Positions 19,501-32,287 of a stretch of DNA of 64,000 nt are shown piece by piece. The notes beneath the pieces are model-generated. The model had not been told where the DNA came from. It searched no databases and worked only from the letters and a program-made list of their open reading frames with translations. The DNA is taken from the NCBI RefSeq assembly GCF_002022685.1, contig NZ_CP019789.1:372001-436000 (forward strand), in the 5' to 3' direction. The stretch comes from Bartonella schoenbuchensis R1 (GTDB lineage Bacteria > Pseudomonadota > Alphaproteobacteria > Rhizobiales > Rhizobiaceae). How positions within the stretch are numbered: the first letter of the stretch is position 1; every line of letters starts with the position of its first letter. The translations under genes and the position numbers were made by a program.

Positions 19501-20373
19501 CTATGATGAAGAAGAGGTATAAAAAAGACGAGGAAATCGTGCTGCAATAAGGCCGCGTGGGCTTATGAAGCAAGAGAGAATATAGATAAATCCTGCAACT
19601 AAAATAATAGTAGGGCCAGAGGGAAGTGACATGTGAAAAGAAAGTAGTAGACCAAATGCGCTAGAAATTATTCCTAAAATGATAGATAGCACACAAATAG
19701 GCCCTAGCCGCGAAAGCCAAAAACGAGCCGTGATGGCTGGAATCATCATAATGCCAACTGACATTAGAGCTCCTAGTGAGTGGAAACCACCAACCAAATT
19801 AAATACCGTCAGTCCAAGTAATAATATATGGATATATTTTCCTAAGGGAGAAAGTGATTTAAAAAACAATGGATCAAGGCTTTCCATTATAAGAGCACGC
19901 CAGAAAATACACAGACTGCTCATTGTTATCAACATTAAGGTGGTAATTAACCAAAGGGCTTCTGTGTCAATAGAAAGAACTGAACCAAATAAAAAATGGA
20001 GAAGATCAACAGTTGATCCTTTGAGTGAAATAATAATAACTCCTCCTGCCAACGCAATAAGGTAAAAGACTGCCATTGATGCATCTTCTTTTTGAAAGCC
20101 ATTGCGTGAAATTAAGGCAGTTGCTAACGCGACAATAATGCCCGCTATGATTCCACCAATAGCCATAGGAATGAGGACAAACCCATAAAATAGAAAGGAA
20201 ATTGCGACACCAGGAAGAATAGCATGAGACATGGCATCGCCTATTAAGCTCATTCCACGCAGTGTTAAAAACACGCCAATAGGACAGGCGCTAATGGCTA
20301 ATAGAGTCGAACCGATTAAGGCATTTTGCATGAATTTGAAATCAATGAAAGGTGCAAGGAAAAATTCGTACAC
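19501..20373 (-). CDS. znuB: zinc/manganese ABC transporter permease
   Basis: 290-aa ABC-3 family permease with about eight hydrophobic helices. Family segments are visible: TLRGMSLIGDAMSHAILPGVA near the N-terminus, GSVLSI in the middle and SLGALMSVGIMMIPAITAR towards the C-terminus. It follows the ATPase gene by 3 bases and is followed by znuA, giving the order C-B-A. Confidence 0.86.
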   Translation of the reverse strand: MYEFFLAPFIDFKFMQNALIGSTLLAISACPIGVFLTLRGMSLIGDAMSHAILPGVAISFLFYGFVLIPMAIGGIIAGIIVALATALISRNGFQKEDASMAVFYLIALAGGVIIISLKGSTVDLLHFLFGSVLSIDTEALWLITTLMLITMSSLCIFWRALIMESLDPLFFKSLSPLGKYIHILLLGLTVFNLVGGFHSLGALMSVGIMMIPAITARFWLSRLGPICVLSIILGIISSAFGLLLSFHMSLPSGPTIILVAGFIYILSCFISPRGLIAARFPRLFYTSSSS

Positions 20374-20376
20374 GTA

Positions 20377-21135
20377 TTATGATCCAATCTGCTTAGAATC
20401 ATTGATAGGGAAATATTGTTTTGATGAATTGTTAGGAGAAAAACTGGGTATAAAAAATGGCATGCTATGATGGTCACTAGGGGTGAGGAGTGGTGTCGTT
20501 TCTCTATAAAAGGCACATTGTTTATTGATTTGAATCGTTTTGGGAAAATGCTCTTGAACAATAAGAGGATCATGCAGTGCTATAAGAACAGTTCGTCCTT
20601 GTTTTTGCCAATGGGTAATTAGTGCAAGAAGATCTTTTTGGGTATTAAGATCTACACCGTTGAAAGGTTCATCAAGCAATATGATATCAGAATCCTGTAC
20701 AATGATACGTGCAAAAAGAGCACGCTGTAATTGACCACTTGATAGTGTATCAAGCGAGCGATTAGCGAGCTCTGTAAGCCCAACTATTTCGAGTGCATTT
20801 TTAATTTTATCTTGATAAGAGCGCTGGTTTTTCAACAACCCACAAAAAGACCACAGTCCTGTCTTTATAAGCGTTTCTACATTGATTGGAAACGTTCGAT
20901 CAATTTCACACTGTTGGGCAAGATAAGCGATACGGCTTTTCATTGGTTTTACAATTTTGCCACTAATAGGCTTAATCAATCCTGCAATGGCTTTAAGCAA
21001 TGTAGATTTTCCAGAACCGTTATCACCAATTATTGCGATTAATGAGTTCACTGTTAATTTTGCTGAAAAATCCTTTATTATCGTCCTATTTGCATAACCT
21101 AGTGTTACATTGTTGAAATATAAGCACATATCCAT
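20377..21135 (-). CDS. znuC: zinc/manganese ABC transporter ATP-binding protein
   Basis: 252-aa ABC ATPase. Walker A GDNGSGKSTLLKAIAGL, ABC signature LSSGQLQRALFAR, Walker B DIILLDEPFNGVD and the switch histidine in LIALHDP. It has a C-terminal extension of about 40 polar residues after the ABC core. First gene of the metal importer operon, with Zur-like repeats 28-64 bases upstream. Confidence 0.86.
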   Translation of the reverse strand: MDMCLYFNNVTLGYANRTIIKDFSAKLTVNSLIAIIGDNGSGKSTLLKAIAGLIKPISGKIVKPMKSRIAYLAQQCEIDRTFPINVETLIKTGLWSFCGLLKNQRSYQDKIKNALEIVGLTELANRSLDTLSSGQLQRALFARIIVQDSDIILLDEPFNGVDLNTQKDLLALITHWQKQGRTVLIALHDPLIVQEHFPKTIQINKQCAFYRETTPLLTPSDHHSMPFFIPSFSPNNSSKQYFPINDSKQIGS

Positions 21136-21162
21136 ACCATTTTTATTCTTTCTCTATAAGTT

Positions 21163-21199
21163 ATGTTATATAGTTACATTTGTCAATGAAATGTTATAT
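21163..21199. promoter_or_regulatory. two ATGTTATAT repeats, candidate Zur operator
   Basis: The 9-mer ATGTTATAT occurs at 21163-21171 and 21191-21199, 28 bases apart, and GTTATAT recurs nearby at about 21220. Alphaproteobacterial Zur boxes are built on TGTTATA half-sites, so zinc-dependent repression of znuCBA is a reasonable inference. The complete inverted Zur palindrome is not present. Confidence 0.4.
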
Positions 21200-21296
21200 C
21201 ATTGCATATGTTTTTGAAGGTTATATCCTTTGATGGGAAGATCGTGGAAAATTCACAATAATGGTTGAATTTTTCTTGACGAAATAACGTGCGTGT

Positions 21297-21312
21297 ATAC
21301 TATATATAGTAT
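21297..21312. promoter_or_regulatory. 16-bp perfect palindrome, NrdR-box-like
   Basis: ATACTATATATAGTAT is a perfect palindrome matching 14 of 16 positions of the NrdR box pattern (acaCwATATaTwGtgt). It overlaps the -10 region of a promoter-like sequence with TTGACG at 21276-21281. It is about 510 bases from nrdH, and the second box expected at about 31 bases distance is not seen. Confidence 0.4.
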
Positions 21313-21524
21313 CGAAATGATTGATTGTTTTAAATGAGCGCAAATGGGAATATCACGCATTTTTGAAGCTCTGATTGCTTCTACAATATAGCAAAAATTA
21401 TATTATGAATAATTGGGTAGTAGTTCCGCTAAAGTGTTTGTTTAGCGAGGAAGGGTCTTTTTGTATTGTTTGTAAATCGAAAATTTTTGCAATGTAAGAA
21501 GCCTAGAGGGATATAAGGAACATC

Positions 21525-21554
21525 CTCTTACTATTTTTATAAAAACAGTAAGAG
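21525..21554. other. long hairpin in the nrdH upstream region
   Basis: CTCTTACT-A-TTTTT and AAAAA-C-AGTAAGAG pair as 8 plus 5 base pairs with one mismatch around a 2-base loop. No T tract follows on either strand, so a simple terminator is unlikely. Confidence 0.35.
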
Positions 21555-21819
21555 AGGGGAATGGAAAATGAGTAAAGTAAGATGTTAAAAATGTTGTTTT
21601 GTAACTGATTATTGTGAAATGACCATTTGTTAGCATCAAGTTTTTATTATTTAGTAATGGAGTATCATAACTTAATATTTAAGTTTGTATTTATTTGTAA
21701 CTAAAATATAGCTGCATGTATTTTACATGAAAGTTACTGTTTTTATTATTTTGTATTTGTATAAATTGTCAGAGTAAACTTTTTTAGGTTGTTTTTTTGA
21801 AATATGAAAGTTGAAGAGA

Positions 21820-22044
21820 ATGTCTATAACTATTTATAGTAAGCCATCTTGTGTCCAATGTAATGCTACTTATCGTGCCTTCGATGCTAAAGGTATTAAT
21901 TATCGTGTCGTTGATATTTCACGTGATGAACAAGCCTATAATTTTATTCAATCTCTAGGGTATCGTCAGGTTCCTGTAGTTGTATGTGGTGAAAATCATT
22001 GGTCTGGTTTTAGACCAGATATGATTAATGGTCTTTGTGGCTAA
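21820..22044 (+). CDS. nrdH: glutaredoxin-like protein NrdH
   Basis: 74-aa thioredoxin-fold electron donor for the class Ib ribonucleotide reductase. The redox pair is in SKPSCVQCNAT, the cis-proline in YRQVPVV and the NrdH-specific end reads HWSGFRPDMI. I start at ATG 21820 (MSITIYSK), preceded by GAAGAGA, rather than at a TTG 9 bases earlier. Its stop overlaps the nrdI start. Confidence 0.92.
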   Translation: MSITIYSKPSCVQCNATYRAFDAKGINYRVVDISRDEQAYNFIQSLGYRQVPVVVCGENHWSGFRPDMINGLCG

Positions 22045-22436
22045 TGGGGCTTATTGTCTATTATTCGAGTGTAACGGGTAATACTGAGTATTTCGTTTCT
22101 CAGCTAGGTCAACAGCTTTTCAAAATTGATAAAAAGAAACCATCTGTGTTAGTTGGGAAACCTTATATATTGGTCGTACCTACCTATGCAGATGGAGAAG
22201 GTAGGATGGCGGTGCCAAAGCCCGTTATTCATTTCCTTAATGAAATAGAAAACCGTAAATTAATTCGTGGAGTAATTGGAGGCGGAAATCGTAATTTCGG
22301 TCGTAATTATAGTTTAGCGAGCAAGATTATTTCTGAAAAATGTTTTGTGCCTTGCCTTTATCGTTTTGAGTTGCGTGGAACAGATGAAGACGTTATTTTT
22401 GTTAAAAAGGGATTAGAAAAGTTTTGGAAAAAGTAG
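22044..22436 (+). CDS. nrdI: flavodoxin-like NrdI
   Basis: 130-aa flavoprotein that activates the manganese-tyrosyl radical cofactor of NrdF. FMN-binding signature [13 protein letters not shown] at the N-terminus, then VPTYADGEG and [11 protein letters not shown], all typical of NrdI. The ATG at 22044 shares a base with the nrdH stop (TAATG); an upstream TTG is only frame extension. Confidence 0.92.
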   Translation: MGLIVYYSSVTGNTEYFVSQLGQQLFKIDKKKPSVLVGKPYILVVPTYADGEGRMAVPKPVIHFLNEIENRKLIRGVIGGGNRNFGRNYSLASKIISEKCFVPCLYRFELRGTDEDVIFVKKGLEKFWKK

Positions 22437-22438
22437 AT

Positions 22439-24572
22439 ATGGAAGGGCTTCAAAAGCTGGATCAAGTTACAGATTATCATGCACTCAATGCAATGCTTAA
22501 TCTTTATGATGAAAATGGTCATATTCAATTTGACATGGATCGCCTTGCTGCGCGGCAATATTTTCTCCAGCATGTTAATCAAAATACGGTTTTTTTCATG
22601 ATTTGAAGGAAAAAATAGATTATCTGATAGAAGAAGGTTATTACGAGAAAGCATTATTTGAGCTTTATGATTTTTCTTTTGTCAAAAAGCTGTTTAAACA
22701 TGCTTATGCATTTAAGTTTCGTTTTCCTACCTTTTTGGGGGCATTCAAATATTATACCAGTTATACGCTGAAAACCTTTGATGGAAAGCGCTATCTTGAG
22801 CGTTATGAAGATCGTGTTTGCCTTGTTGCTTTATATTTAGCACAAGGCAACAAAACTCTTGCTGAGTGTTTGGTTGATGAGATTATTACAGGGCGGTTTC
22901 AACCTGCAACACCAACGTTTTTAAATGCAGGAAAAAAGCAACGAGGTGAGTTGGTATCGTGTTTTCTATTGCGGGTTGAAGATAATATGGAGTCGATTGG
23001 TCGCTCAATTAATTCAGCTTTGCAACTTTCAAAACGTGGTGGAGGTGTTGCGCTTTGTTTGACTAATTTGCGAGAAGCAGGGGCACCGATCAAACAGATA
23101 GAAAATCAGTCATCTGGTGTTTTGCCTGTAATGAAATTGTTAGAAGATGCATTTTCTTATGCTAATCAACTTGGTGCACGACAAGGCGCTGGTGCTGTCT
23201 ATTTACATGCGCATCATTTAGATATTATGACATTTTTAGACACAAAGCGCGAAAATGCTGACGAAAAGGTTAGAATCAAAACTCTTTCACTTGGTGTTGT
23301 TATCCCTGATATTACTTTTGAACTTGCACGTAATAATGAGGATATGTATCTGTTTTCACCTTATGACATTGAACGGGTTGTGGGAAAGCCTTTTAGCGAC
23401 ATTTCTTTGACAGAGCATTATCGATCTTTTGTTGATAATTCAAAAATCCGTAAGAAGAAAATAAGTGCGCGTGTTTTTTTCCAGACATTAGCGGAAATAC
23501 AGTTTGAATCAGGTTATCCATATCTTTTATTTGAAGATACAGCTAATAGAACAAACCCGATAGCGGGCCGTATTAATATGAGTAATTTGTGCTCAGAAAT
23601 TTTGCAGGTAAATGAAGCAAGTGAGCTGGAAACAGATTTAACTTATCGTACAATTGGGAATGATATATCGTGTAATCTTGGTTCAATGAACATTGCAAAA
23701 GCGATGGAAAGCAGTGATTTTGGTTGGACAGTGGAAACAGCTGTTCGTGCTCTTACTGCTGTTTCTGATATGAGTAATATTGCGTGTGTACCTTCTATTG
23801 CAAAGGGCAATTCCGAAAGCCATGCAATTGGTTTGGGGCAAATGAATTTGCATGGTTTTTTAGCACGTGAGCGGATTTATTATGGATCGCCGGAAGCTAT
23901 TGATTTCACTAATATCTATTTTTATACAGTGGCATATCACGTACTGCGTGCTTCCAATTTGATTGCACGCGAGCGTCAGAAAGTATTTGTGGGATTTGAA
24001 AAGTCAGCTTACGCAGATGGTAGTTTTTTTACAAAATATATTGAAACAGAATGGAAACCACAATTTCCACTTGTACAAGAGCTTTTTGAGCGTAATAATA
24101 TCGTTATACCAAATCAAGAAGACTGGAAGGAGCTCAAGAAATTAGTTATTGAACATGGGCTTTATAATCGCAATCTTCAAGCTATTCCGCCTACGGGGTC
24201 TATTTCCTATATTAATCATGCGACTTCTTCGATTCATCCAATTGCTTCAAAGATTGAAATTCGTAAGGAAGGCAAGATTGGACGCGTTTATTATCCTGCT
24301 CCTTATATGGATAATACAAATTTAGATTTCTATCAGGATGCTTATGAGATTGGGCCTGAAAAAATTATTGATACTTACGCTGCTGCGACGCAGCATGTAG
24401 ATCAAGGTCTTTCGTTAACTTTATTTTTTCCTGATACAGCTACTACGCGTGATGTTAACTGTGCACAAATTTATGCTTGGAAAAAGGTATAAAAAGTGTT
24501 TATTATATCCGTCTGCGGCAAAAGGCATTGAGTGGAACAGAAGTTGATGGCTGTGTTTCGTGCAGCTTGTAG
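22439..24572 (+). pseudogene. nrdE: class Ib ribonucleotide reductase alpha subunit, two frame breaks
   Basis: Reduces ribonucleoside diphosphates. Three frame pieces join into one gene. From ATG 22439 ([20 protein letters not shown]) the frame breaks at the T7 run 22590-22596; one more T gives [16 protein letters not shown]. The main piece carries [11 protein letters not shown], the active-site cysteine in NLCSEI and [11 protein letters not shown]. It breaks again at the A5 run 24481-24485; one more A restores [14 protein letters not shown] and the C-terminal redox pair in GCVSCSL. The repaired protein is 711 aa, the normal NrdE size. Both indels look like homopolymer undercalls; as read, the protein would lose its N-terminus and its essential redox tail. 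Confidence 0.88.
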
Positions 24573-26416
<1,844 letters not shown>

Positions 26417-26420
<4 letters not shown>

Positions 26421-27496
26421 TTGTTATCATCCATTTCAGTAAGGAGTCCTGTCTGATGATTGGAAATAAGTGCATGAATAAGTTCATCAAGATCTCCCTC
26501 CATGACACGATCAAGCTTATACAAAGTAAGATTAATACGATGGTCAGTCACACGTCCTTGTGGGAAATTGTAGGTACGAATACGTTCCGATCGATCACCA
26601 GAGCCAATTTGAGTTTTACGAGATTCTGAACGCTCATTTTCTGCTTTTTGTCGTTCAATATCAAATAAACGCGCGCGTAAAATTTGGAGTGCACGTGTTC
26701 GATTTTGGTGTTGTGATTTTTCTGCTTGTACAACCATAATTCCTGTTGGAATATGGGTGATACGTACAGCTGAATCCGTTGTATTTACATGCTGCCCACC
26801 TGCACCAGAAGCACGCATTGTATCAATACGAATATCCTCTGGATGAATTGCAATGTCAATTTCTTCTGCTTCTGGCAGTACTGCAACGGTGGCAGCTGAT
26901 GTATGAATACGTCCACCAGCTTCTGTTTCAGGGATTCGTTGTACACGGTGAACACCTGATTCAAACTTAAGTTTAGAAAATACACCTTTGCCAGAAACAG
27001 TAGCAACAATTTCTTTATACCCACCAACATCTCCATCACTTAATGAAATGATTTCAACCTTCCAGTTATGAGTATTGGCATAACGTTCATACATGCGAAA
27101 AAGGTCACCAGCAAAAAGCGCTGCTTCTGATCCACCTGTTCCTGCTCGAATTTCAATAATGGCGCTTTTTTCATCAGCAATATCTTTGGGTAGAAGAAGA
27201 ATTTGGAGTTCCCGCTCAAGTTGCTCAATTTTTTGACATAATAATGACAGTTCTTCTTGAGCAAGATTACGCATTTCCACATCTGTTTGTTTATCACTAA
27301 TGATGTTTTTGAGCTCTTCTATTTCTTTGTAGAGAGCATTTAATGTGCGTATAGGAGTAACGATTAACTGTAATTCTGCATATTCAGAAGCTAATTTTAT
27401 ATAAGTTTCAGCATTTGGGCTTCCGGCCATTTGGCTTTCAATTATTTCAAAGCGCTTTTCAATTTGCTTTATACGGTTTTGTGGCAAAGAAACCAT
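26417..27496 (-). CDS. prfA: peptide chain release factor 1
   Basis: Recognises UAA and UAG stop codons and triggers peptide release. Domain 3 contains the catalytic GGQ in [19 protein letters not shown]; domain 2 holds the stop-codon reading region around [18 protein letters not shown]. About 359 aa, normal for RF1. I start at ATG 27496 ([11 protein letters not shown]), two codons into a frame that begins with TTG. It forms an operon with prmC, whose GTG overlaps this stop. Confidence 0.93.
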
Positions 27497-27673
27497 GGGC
27501 AATATTAGCCTAATTTGTTATAATATTAATAGTTCGTATAATCATCATATGGTAAAGGCTTGATCAAGCAAAAAAACGTTTTTAACTATGAAAACTGTAA
27601 AATTCTAAAGCGAATTTGTGTAAAACTTATTTTGCGTGGGCAATTTCTAAATAAGGCACATAAAATCACCAAT

Positions 27674-28090
27674 TTAAGAATTACGTTTTTTCCCATAAAG
27701 CTCAAGACGATGGTGAATTATATTGTAGCCAAGAGAATGGGCAATCTCTTCTTGCAATTTTTCAATAATATCAGACTGAAATTCGATAATGTGTCCTGTT
27801 TCCACATCAATAAGATGGTCATGGTGTTGGCCATTTGCTTGTTCAAAACGAGATGGTCCACCACTGAAAGCGTGGCGATGAATTGTTCCATTTTCTTCTA
27901 ATGTTTTCATTGTGCGATAAACAGTCGATAGTGAAATACTAGAATCTATTTTGTTTGCACGCTGAAAAATTTCAAATGCATTAGGGTGGTCATCTGTATC
28001 GGTTAAAATATCGAGGATAATACGCCTTTGGCGTGTTATCCTTAAACCTGCAGCTCGCAATACTTGTTCATAGTTTTGTTTTTTGTCCAT
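27674..28090 (-). CDS. fur: Fur family metalloregulator (Fur/Mur)
   Basis: 138-aa winged-helix repressor. The N-terminal DNA-binding half includes [14 protein letters not shown] and the recognition region [19 protein letters not shown]. The metal and dimer half has [30 protein letters not shown] and ends in HRLELYGK. The CxxC structural zinc pairs of E. coli Fur are absent, as is common in the alphaproteobacterial Fur/Mur group that senses Fe or Mn. It starts 15 bases after the repaired secA stop on the same strand, so it may be co-transcribed. Confidence 0.85.
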   Translation of the reverse strand: MDKKQNYEQVLRAAGLRITRQRRIILDILTDTDDHPNAFEIFQRANKIDSSISLSTVYRTMKTLEENGTIHRHAFSGGPSRFEQANGQHHDHLIDVETGHIIEFQSDIIEKLQEEIAHSLGYNIIHHRLELYGKKRNS

Positions 28091-28105
28091 CTTAACTGTC
28101 TACTT

Positions 28106-30821
28106 CTATGTGAAGGAGCCATGACAATGTTTATATTTTTTTCTGAACCGCAAGGACAAAGCTCATTGCGTCCAATTTTTCCCCATGTGGTTGGGTCATT
28201 GGGGTTACGTTCAGTTGGATCAACAAACCTATTTTCTTGTGTTCGAGCCCACAAGAAAGTATCATTTTTTTCATTTTGATTATCAGGAGCAGACTGGTCA
28301 ATACAGGTTTGCACAGGTGCTGTTGGTTCTGTAGGTTGTTGAATAACTTCAAAACGCATGAGTTTAGAAATAGCATTTCTACGTAGATTTCTGAGCATGG
28401 TTTGAAAGAGTTCAAATGCTTCTGTTTTATATTCATTGAGAGGATCTCGTTGGGCATACCCACGAAAACCAATAATAGAACGTAAATGATCTAAATTAAC
28501 CAGATGTTCACGCCATAATGTGTCAATTGTTTCAAGTAATATAGCTTTATGAAAATAGGCCATAATTTCTGGACGATATTGCTCAGCACGCTCATTTTCA
28601 AGTTTGGTAACGGCTTCTAATACGCGTTCAAAAATTTGTTTTTCAGCAACTCCATCTTCTTTTGCCCATTCTTCCACTGGTAGTTCAAGATTAAAAAGCT
28701 GATGGAGCTCTTTTTGCAGAGCTTTCGTATCCCATTTTTCAGAATATGTTCCAGATGGGATGTAGGCTTCTACCAAATTATCAACCACCTCATGTCGCAT
28801 TTCACTAATTGTTTCCGTCAAATTTTCTGCATTCATAATTTCCATGCGCTGCTCAAAAATAACTTTGCGTTGATCATTCATCACATCGTCATATTTTAAC
28901 AGATTTTTACGGATTTCGAAGTTTCGTGCTTCAACTTTTTTTGAGCTTTTTCAAGCGCTTTATTAATCCATGGATGGATAATGGCTTCATCTTCTCTCAA
29001 CCCAAGTTTTTGCAGTACGCTATCCATACGGTCGGAACCAAAGATACGCATAAGATCGTCTTGAAGTGAAAGAAAGAATTTTGAACGACCCGGATCGCCT
29101 TGACGTCCAGAACGACCACGAAGCTGATTGTCAATACGACGACTTTCATGGCGCTCGGTAGCAAGAACATAAAGACCACCGGCAGATAATGCTTTTTCTT
29201 TAAGTTGCTTGACGTCTTTTATAATTTCTTCAATTCTAGCAGTTCGTTCTGCGCCTTCAGGGATATCCTGTAGCTCTTGTCGAATTCGCATCTCAACATT
29301 ACCACCAAGCTGTATGTCAGTGCCGCGGCCTGCCATATTTGTTGCGATGGTTAATGCTCCAGGAACACCAGCTTGTGCGATAATATATGCTTCTTGTTCA
29401 TGATAGCGAGCATTTAAAACTTTAAAATTGGTAATACCTTCTTTGCGTAAGCGTTCTGCTAGTTGTTCTGATTTTTCAATAGAAGTAGTACCTACAAGGA
29501 TAGGTTGTCCTTTTTCGTGTGCTTGACGAATGTCTCGCACAATGGCACGATATTTCTCTTCTGCTGTTCGATAGATTTCATCATCTTCATCAAGACGTTG
29601 CACCGGAAGATTTGTAGGGATTTCAACAACTTCAAGGCCATAGATATTATTGAATTCTTCAGCTTCTGTTACAGCAGTCCCCGTCATACCAGATAATTTT
29701 TTATACATACGGAAATAGTTTTGAAAAGTAATAGATGCTAATGTCTGATTTTCTGGTTGAATGGCTACATGTTCTTTGGCTTCTAGTGCTTGATGCAAAC
29801 CTTCAGAATAACGCCGCCCTGGCATCATACGACCTGTAAATTCATCAATAATGACGATTTCACCATTACGGACAATATAATCTTTGTCCTGAATAAATAG
29901 TTTATGGGCTTTCAAGGCATTGTTGATATGGTGAACAGTAGCAACATTTTCTATGTCGTAGAGACTTCCACTTTTAAGAAGCCCGGCTTGTTCAAGCATT
30001 TTTTCAATTTTTTCAGTACCAATTTCGGTAAAAATTGTTGTTTTTTGTTTTTCATCTATTTCGTAGTCTTCTGGAGTTAGAGAAGAAATAAATGTGTCAA
30101 TAAGATTATAGAAGTCGGTGCGATCTTCTAAAGGACCGGAAATAATAAGAGGGGTACGTGCTTCATCTATGAGGATTGAATCAACTTCATCGATAATTGC
30201 ATAATGATGTCCACGTTGAACCATTTGGTTAGGGCTAAAGGTCATATTATCACGTAAATAATCAAAACCCAATTCATTATTTGTCGCATAGGTAATGTCA
30301 CACGCATAGGCTGCTCGGCGAGCATCGCTATCGAGATCATGCAGAATAACACCTGTGCTTAGACTCAAAAATCCGTAAATTTTGCTCATTGCTTCAGCAT
30401 CACGGCTAGCAAGATAATCGTTCACAGTAACAACATGAACACCTTTTCCCTCTAATGCGTTGAGGTAAACTGGCAAAGTTGCCATTAATGTTTTACCTTC
30501 ACCGGTACGCATTTCAGCGATGCCTCGATCATGAAGAACCATTCCACCAATGAGCTGTACATCAAAAGGACGCATGTTATAAACGCGTTTTGCTGCTTCA
30601 CGGACAGTTGCAAAGGCTTCCACTAAGAGCGAATCAATAGTTGCGCCTTCAGTTAATCTTTGACGAAATTCGCTAGTTTTTTGGCAAAGCTGTGTATCAC
30701 TTAATTTTTGGAATTGTTCTTCCAACGCATTAATTTGTACAACTTTTTGGCGAAAAGTTTTGATACGACGCTCATGAGCCGAACCAAAAAGTTTGCGCAC
30801 AAAAACACCTAAATTGACCAT
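28106..30821 (-). pseudogene. secA: preprotein translocase ATPase SecA, two frame breaks
   Basis: Motor of the Sec export pathway. The first piece (from ATG 30821) contains Walker [15 protein letters not shown], the DEVD box in [16 protein letters not shown] and [11 protein letters not shown]. The frame breaks at 28936-28942 (T7 on the plus strand); one more base restores [20 protein letters not shown] and enters the second piece (VMNDQRKVIFEQR). A second break at the T7 run 28136-28142 removes the zinc-binding end; one more base gives CPCGSEKKYKHCHGSFT and a stop at 28106. The repaired protein is 905 aa, the expected size. SecA is essential, so these are best read as sequence errors. Confidence 0.92.
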
Positions 30822-31235
30822 TCCTGGTCCTTTCTTTTATTTATTACCATTGCGCTTGGTCGCTTCAATATTCAAATATATCGTCCCTATTTTGTATCTC
30901 TTAGAAGTACTTGATACAATCAAAATGTGGGCAGTATTATCATATTTCTAGTAGGTAACTTCTTTATATTTAAATTTTACCATAGAGATAAAAGGCTAAA
31001 TTCATCGTGTCAACTTTAGGAATATTATTTAGTTTATAGAGTATAGAATGATTTAGGGTATAATATGACATTTTTCATTATGGTCATGGTATATATTATC
31101 CCAGTAAAACAAGATAAAAGGATAAATTCTGTGTTTTTTTAACAAAATTGCTGATTTATTTATCATGTTAGAGATTAAAGTGCTATGATAAAAATTGAAG
31201 CCTGGAAGTACATTCATTCTTAAGGGAGTATATTT
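30822..31235. other. 414-base divergent spacer between secA and the parvulin gene
   Basis: No gene seen. It must contain both outward promoters. The only structure noted is a short dyad ATGAC/GTCAT at about 31066-31087. No recognised operator. Confidence 0.4.
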
Positions 31236-32186
31236 ATGAAATTCAAATTAACAACGCTCTTTGTGGCATCAACTTTATTGGTAAGCACGAGTTTGAGTGT
31301 AGTGGCTCAAGATCACGTAAAATCTGCACCAAATGATTTAAATACTTTGGATAAAGCCTCAGCAAAACCAATTGCGCCTTCTCACGTTATGGCCATTATT
31401 AATGGGAAGAGTATTACAGCGGGTGAATTGGATGAGCTAGCACTTGAAATAAATCCTAATTTGGCACGTCTTTCTGATGAACAGCGTCGTATAACAGTCT
31501 TAAAAGCCTATTTAGATATGCAAGCGTTTGCTAAAGCAGCAATTGAAAAAGGTATCGATAAAACAGAAGTTTATGATAAACGTATGGCAATTATGCGTGA
31601 TAATGTTCTTCAGCAGCTTTATTTTAAACAGATGGTTGTTGATAAGATTCAAGATGCTGATTTGCAAGCTCTTTATGACAAGGAAGTTGCTGCTTTACCT
31701 AAAGAAGATGAGGTTAAAGCACGTCATATTTTGGTTAAAACGAAAGAAGCAGCAGAAGCTATTATTAAACGCTTAAAGAAGGGTGAAAGTTTTGAAGAGA
31801 TTGCAAAAAAGGATTCAACAGATGGTTCGGCTTCTGTAGGCGGTGATCTTGGTTATTTTAGTTATGGTCAAATGGTTAAACCCTTTGAAGATGCTGCATT
31901 TAGTTTGAAAGTTGGTGAATACACTAAAAAGCCTGTTGAGAGCCCATTTGGTTGGCATATTATCAAAGTGGAAGATCGTCGACCAAAACAACCTCCTGCA
32001 TTTGATGATGTTAAAGAGGTATTGCGTACACAGATTATGAAAGATCGTTATCATGCATTAATCATTGATTTGCGTAATAAGGTAGATGTGAAATATCCTG
32101 ATTCTCATATTGCAAAACTCATGCAATCACTTAATGAAAATAATGCAGCCCTTCCAGGTGAAACATCCAATGAAGAAGAGGAATAA
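31236..32186 (+). CDS. periplasmic parvulin-type peptidyl-prolyl cis-trans isomerase
   Basis: 316-aa exported foldase. A signal peptide (KFKLTTLFVASTLLVS) ends near VVAQ. A SurA/PrsA-like N-terminal region (about 45-140) precedes one parvulin domain (about residues 165-270) with VKARHILVKTKEAAEAI, GGDLGYFSYGQMVKPFEDAA and SPFGWHIIKVEDRR. The acidic tail ends in SNEEEE. AAGGGAG precedes the ATG. It is divergent from secA, so export and periplasmic folding genes sit together. Outer membrane protein folding is inferred from the family. Confidence 0.88.
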   Translation: MKFKLTTLFVASTLLVSTSLSVVAQDHVKSAPNDLNTLDKASAKPIAPSHVMAIINGKSITAGELDELALEINPNLARLSDEQRRITVLKAYLDMQAFAKAAIEKGIDKTEVYDKRMAIMRDNVLQQLYFKQMVVDKIQDADLQALYDKEVAALPKEDEVKARHILVKTKEAAEAIIKRLKKGESFEEIAKKDSTDGSASVGGDLGYFSYGQMVKPFEDAAFSLKVGEYTKKPVESPFGWHIIKVEDRRPKQPPAFDDVKEVLRTQIMKDRYHALIIDLRNKVDVKYPDSHIAKLMQSLNENNAALPGETSNEEEE

Positions 32187-32287
32187 TATCTTTTCAATCT
32201 AGGTTATTTGATATTTTTTCTTTTTCAAAAATTTCAGCAGTTATTTAATTGCCTGAGATTTAATTGATTTTGACGGGAAAATACGTA

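Larger units (their letters stand above)
21136..21819. other. 684-base spacer between znuC and nrdH
   Basis: No gene is supported. It holds the Zur-like repeats (21163-21199), a promoter-like TTGACG at 21276 with the palindrome at 21297-21312, and a long AT-rich hairpin at 21525-21554. The stretch between the palindrome and nrdH could be a long leader or a small RNA. Confidence 0.4.
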
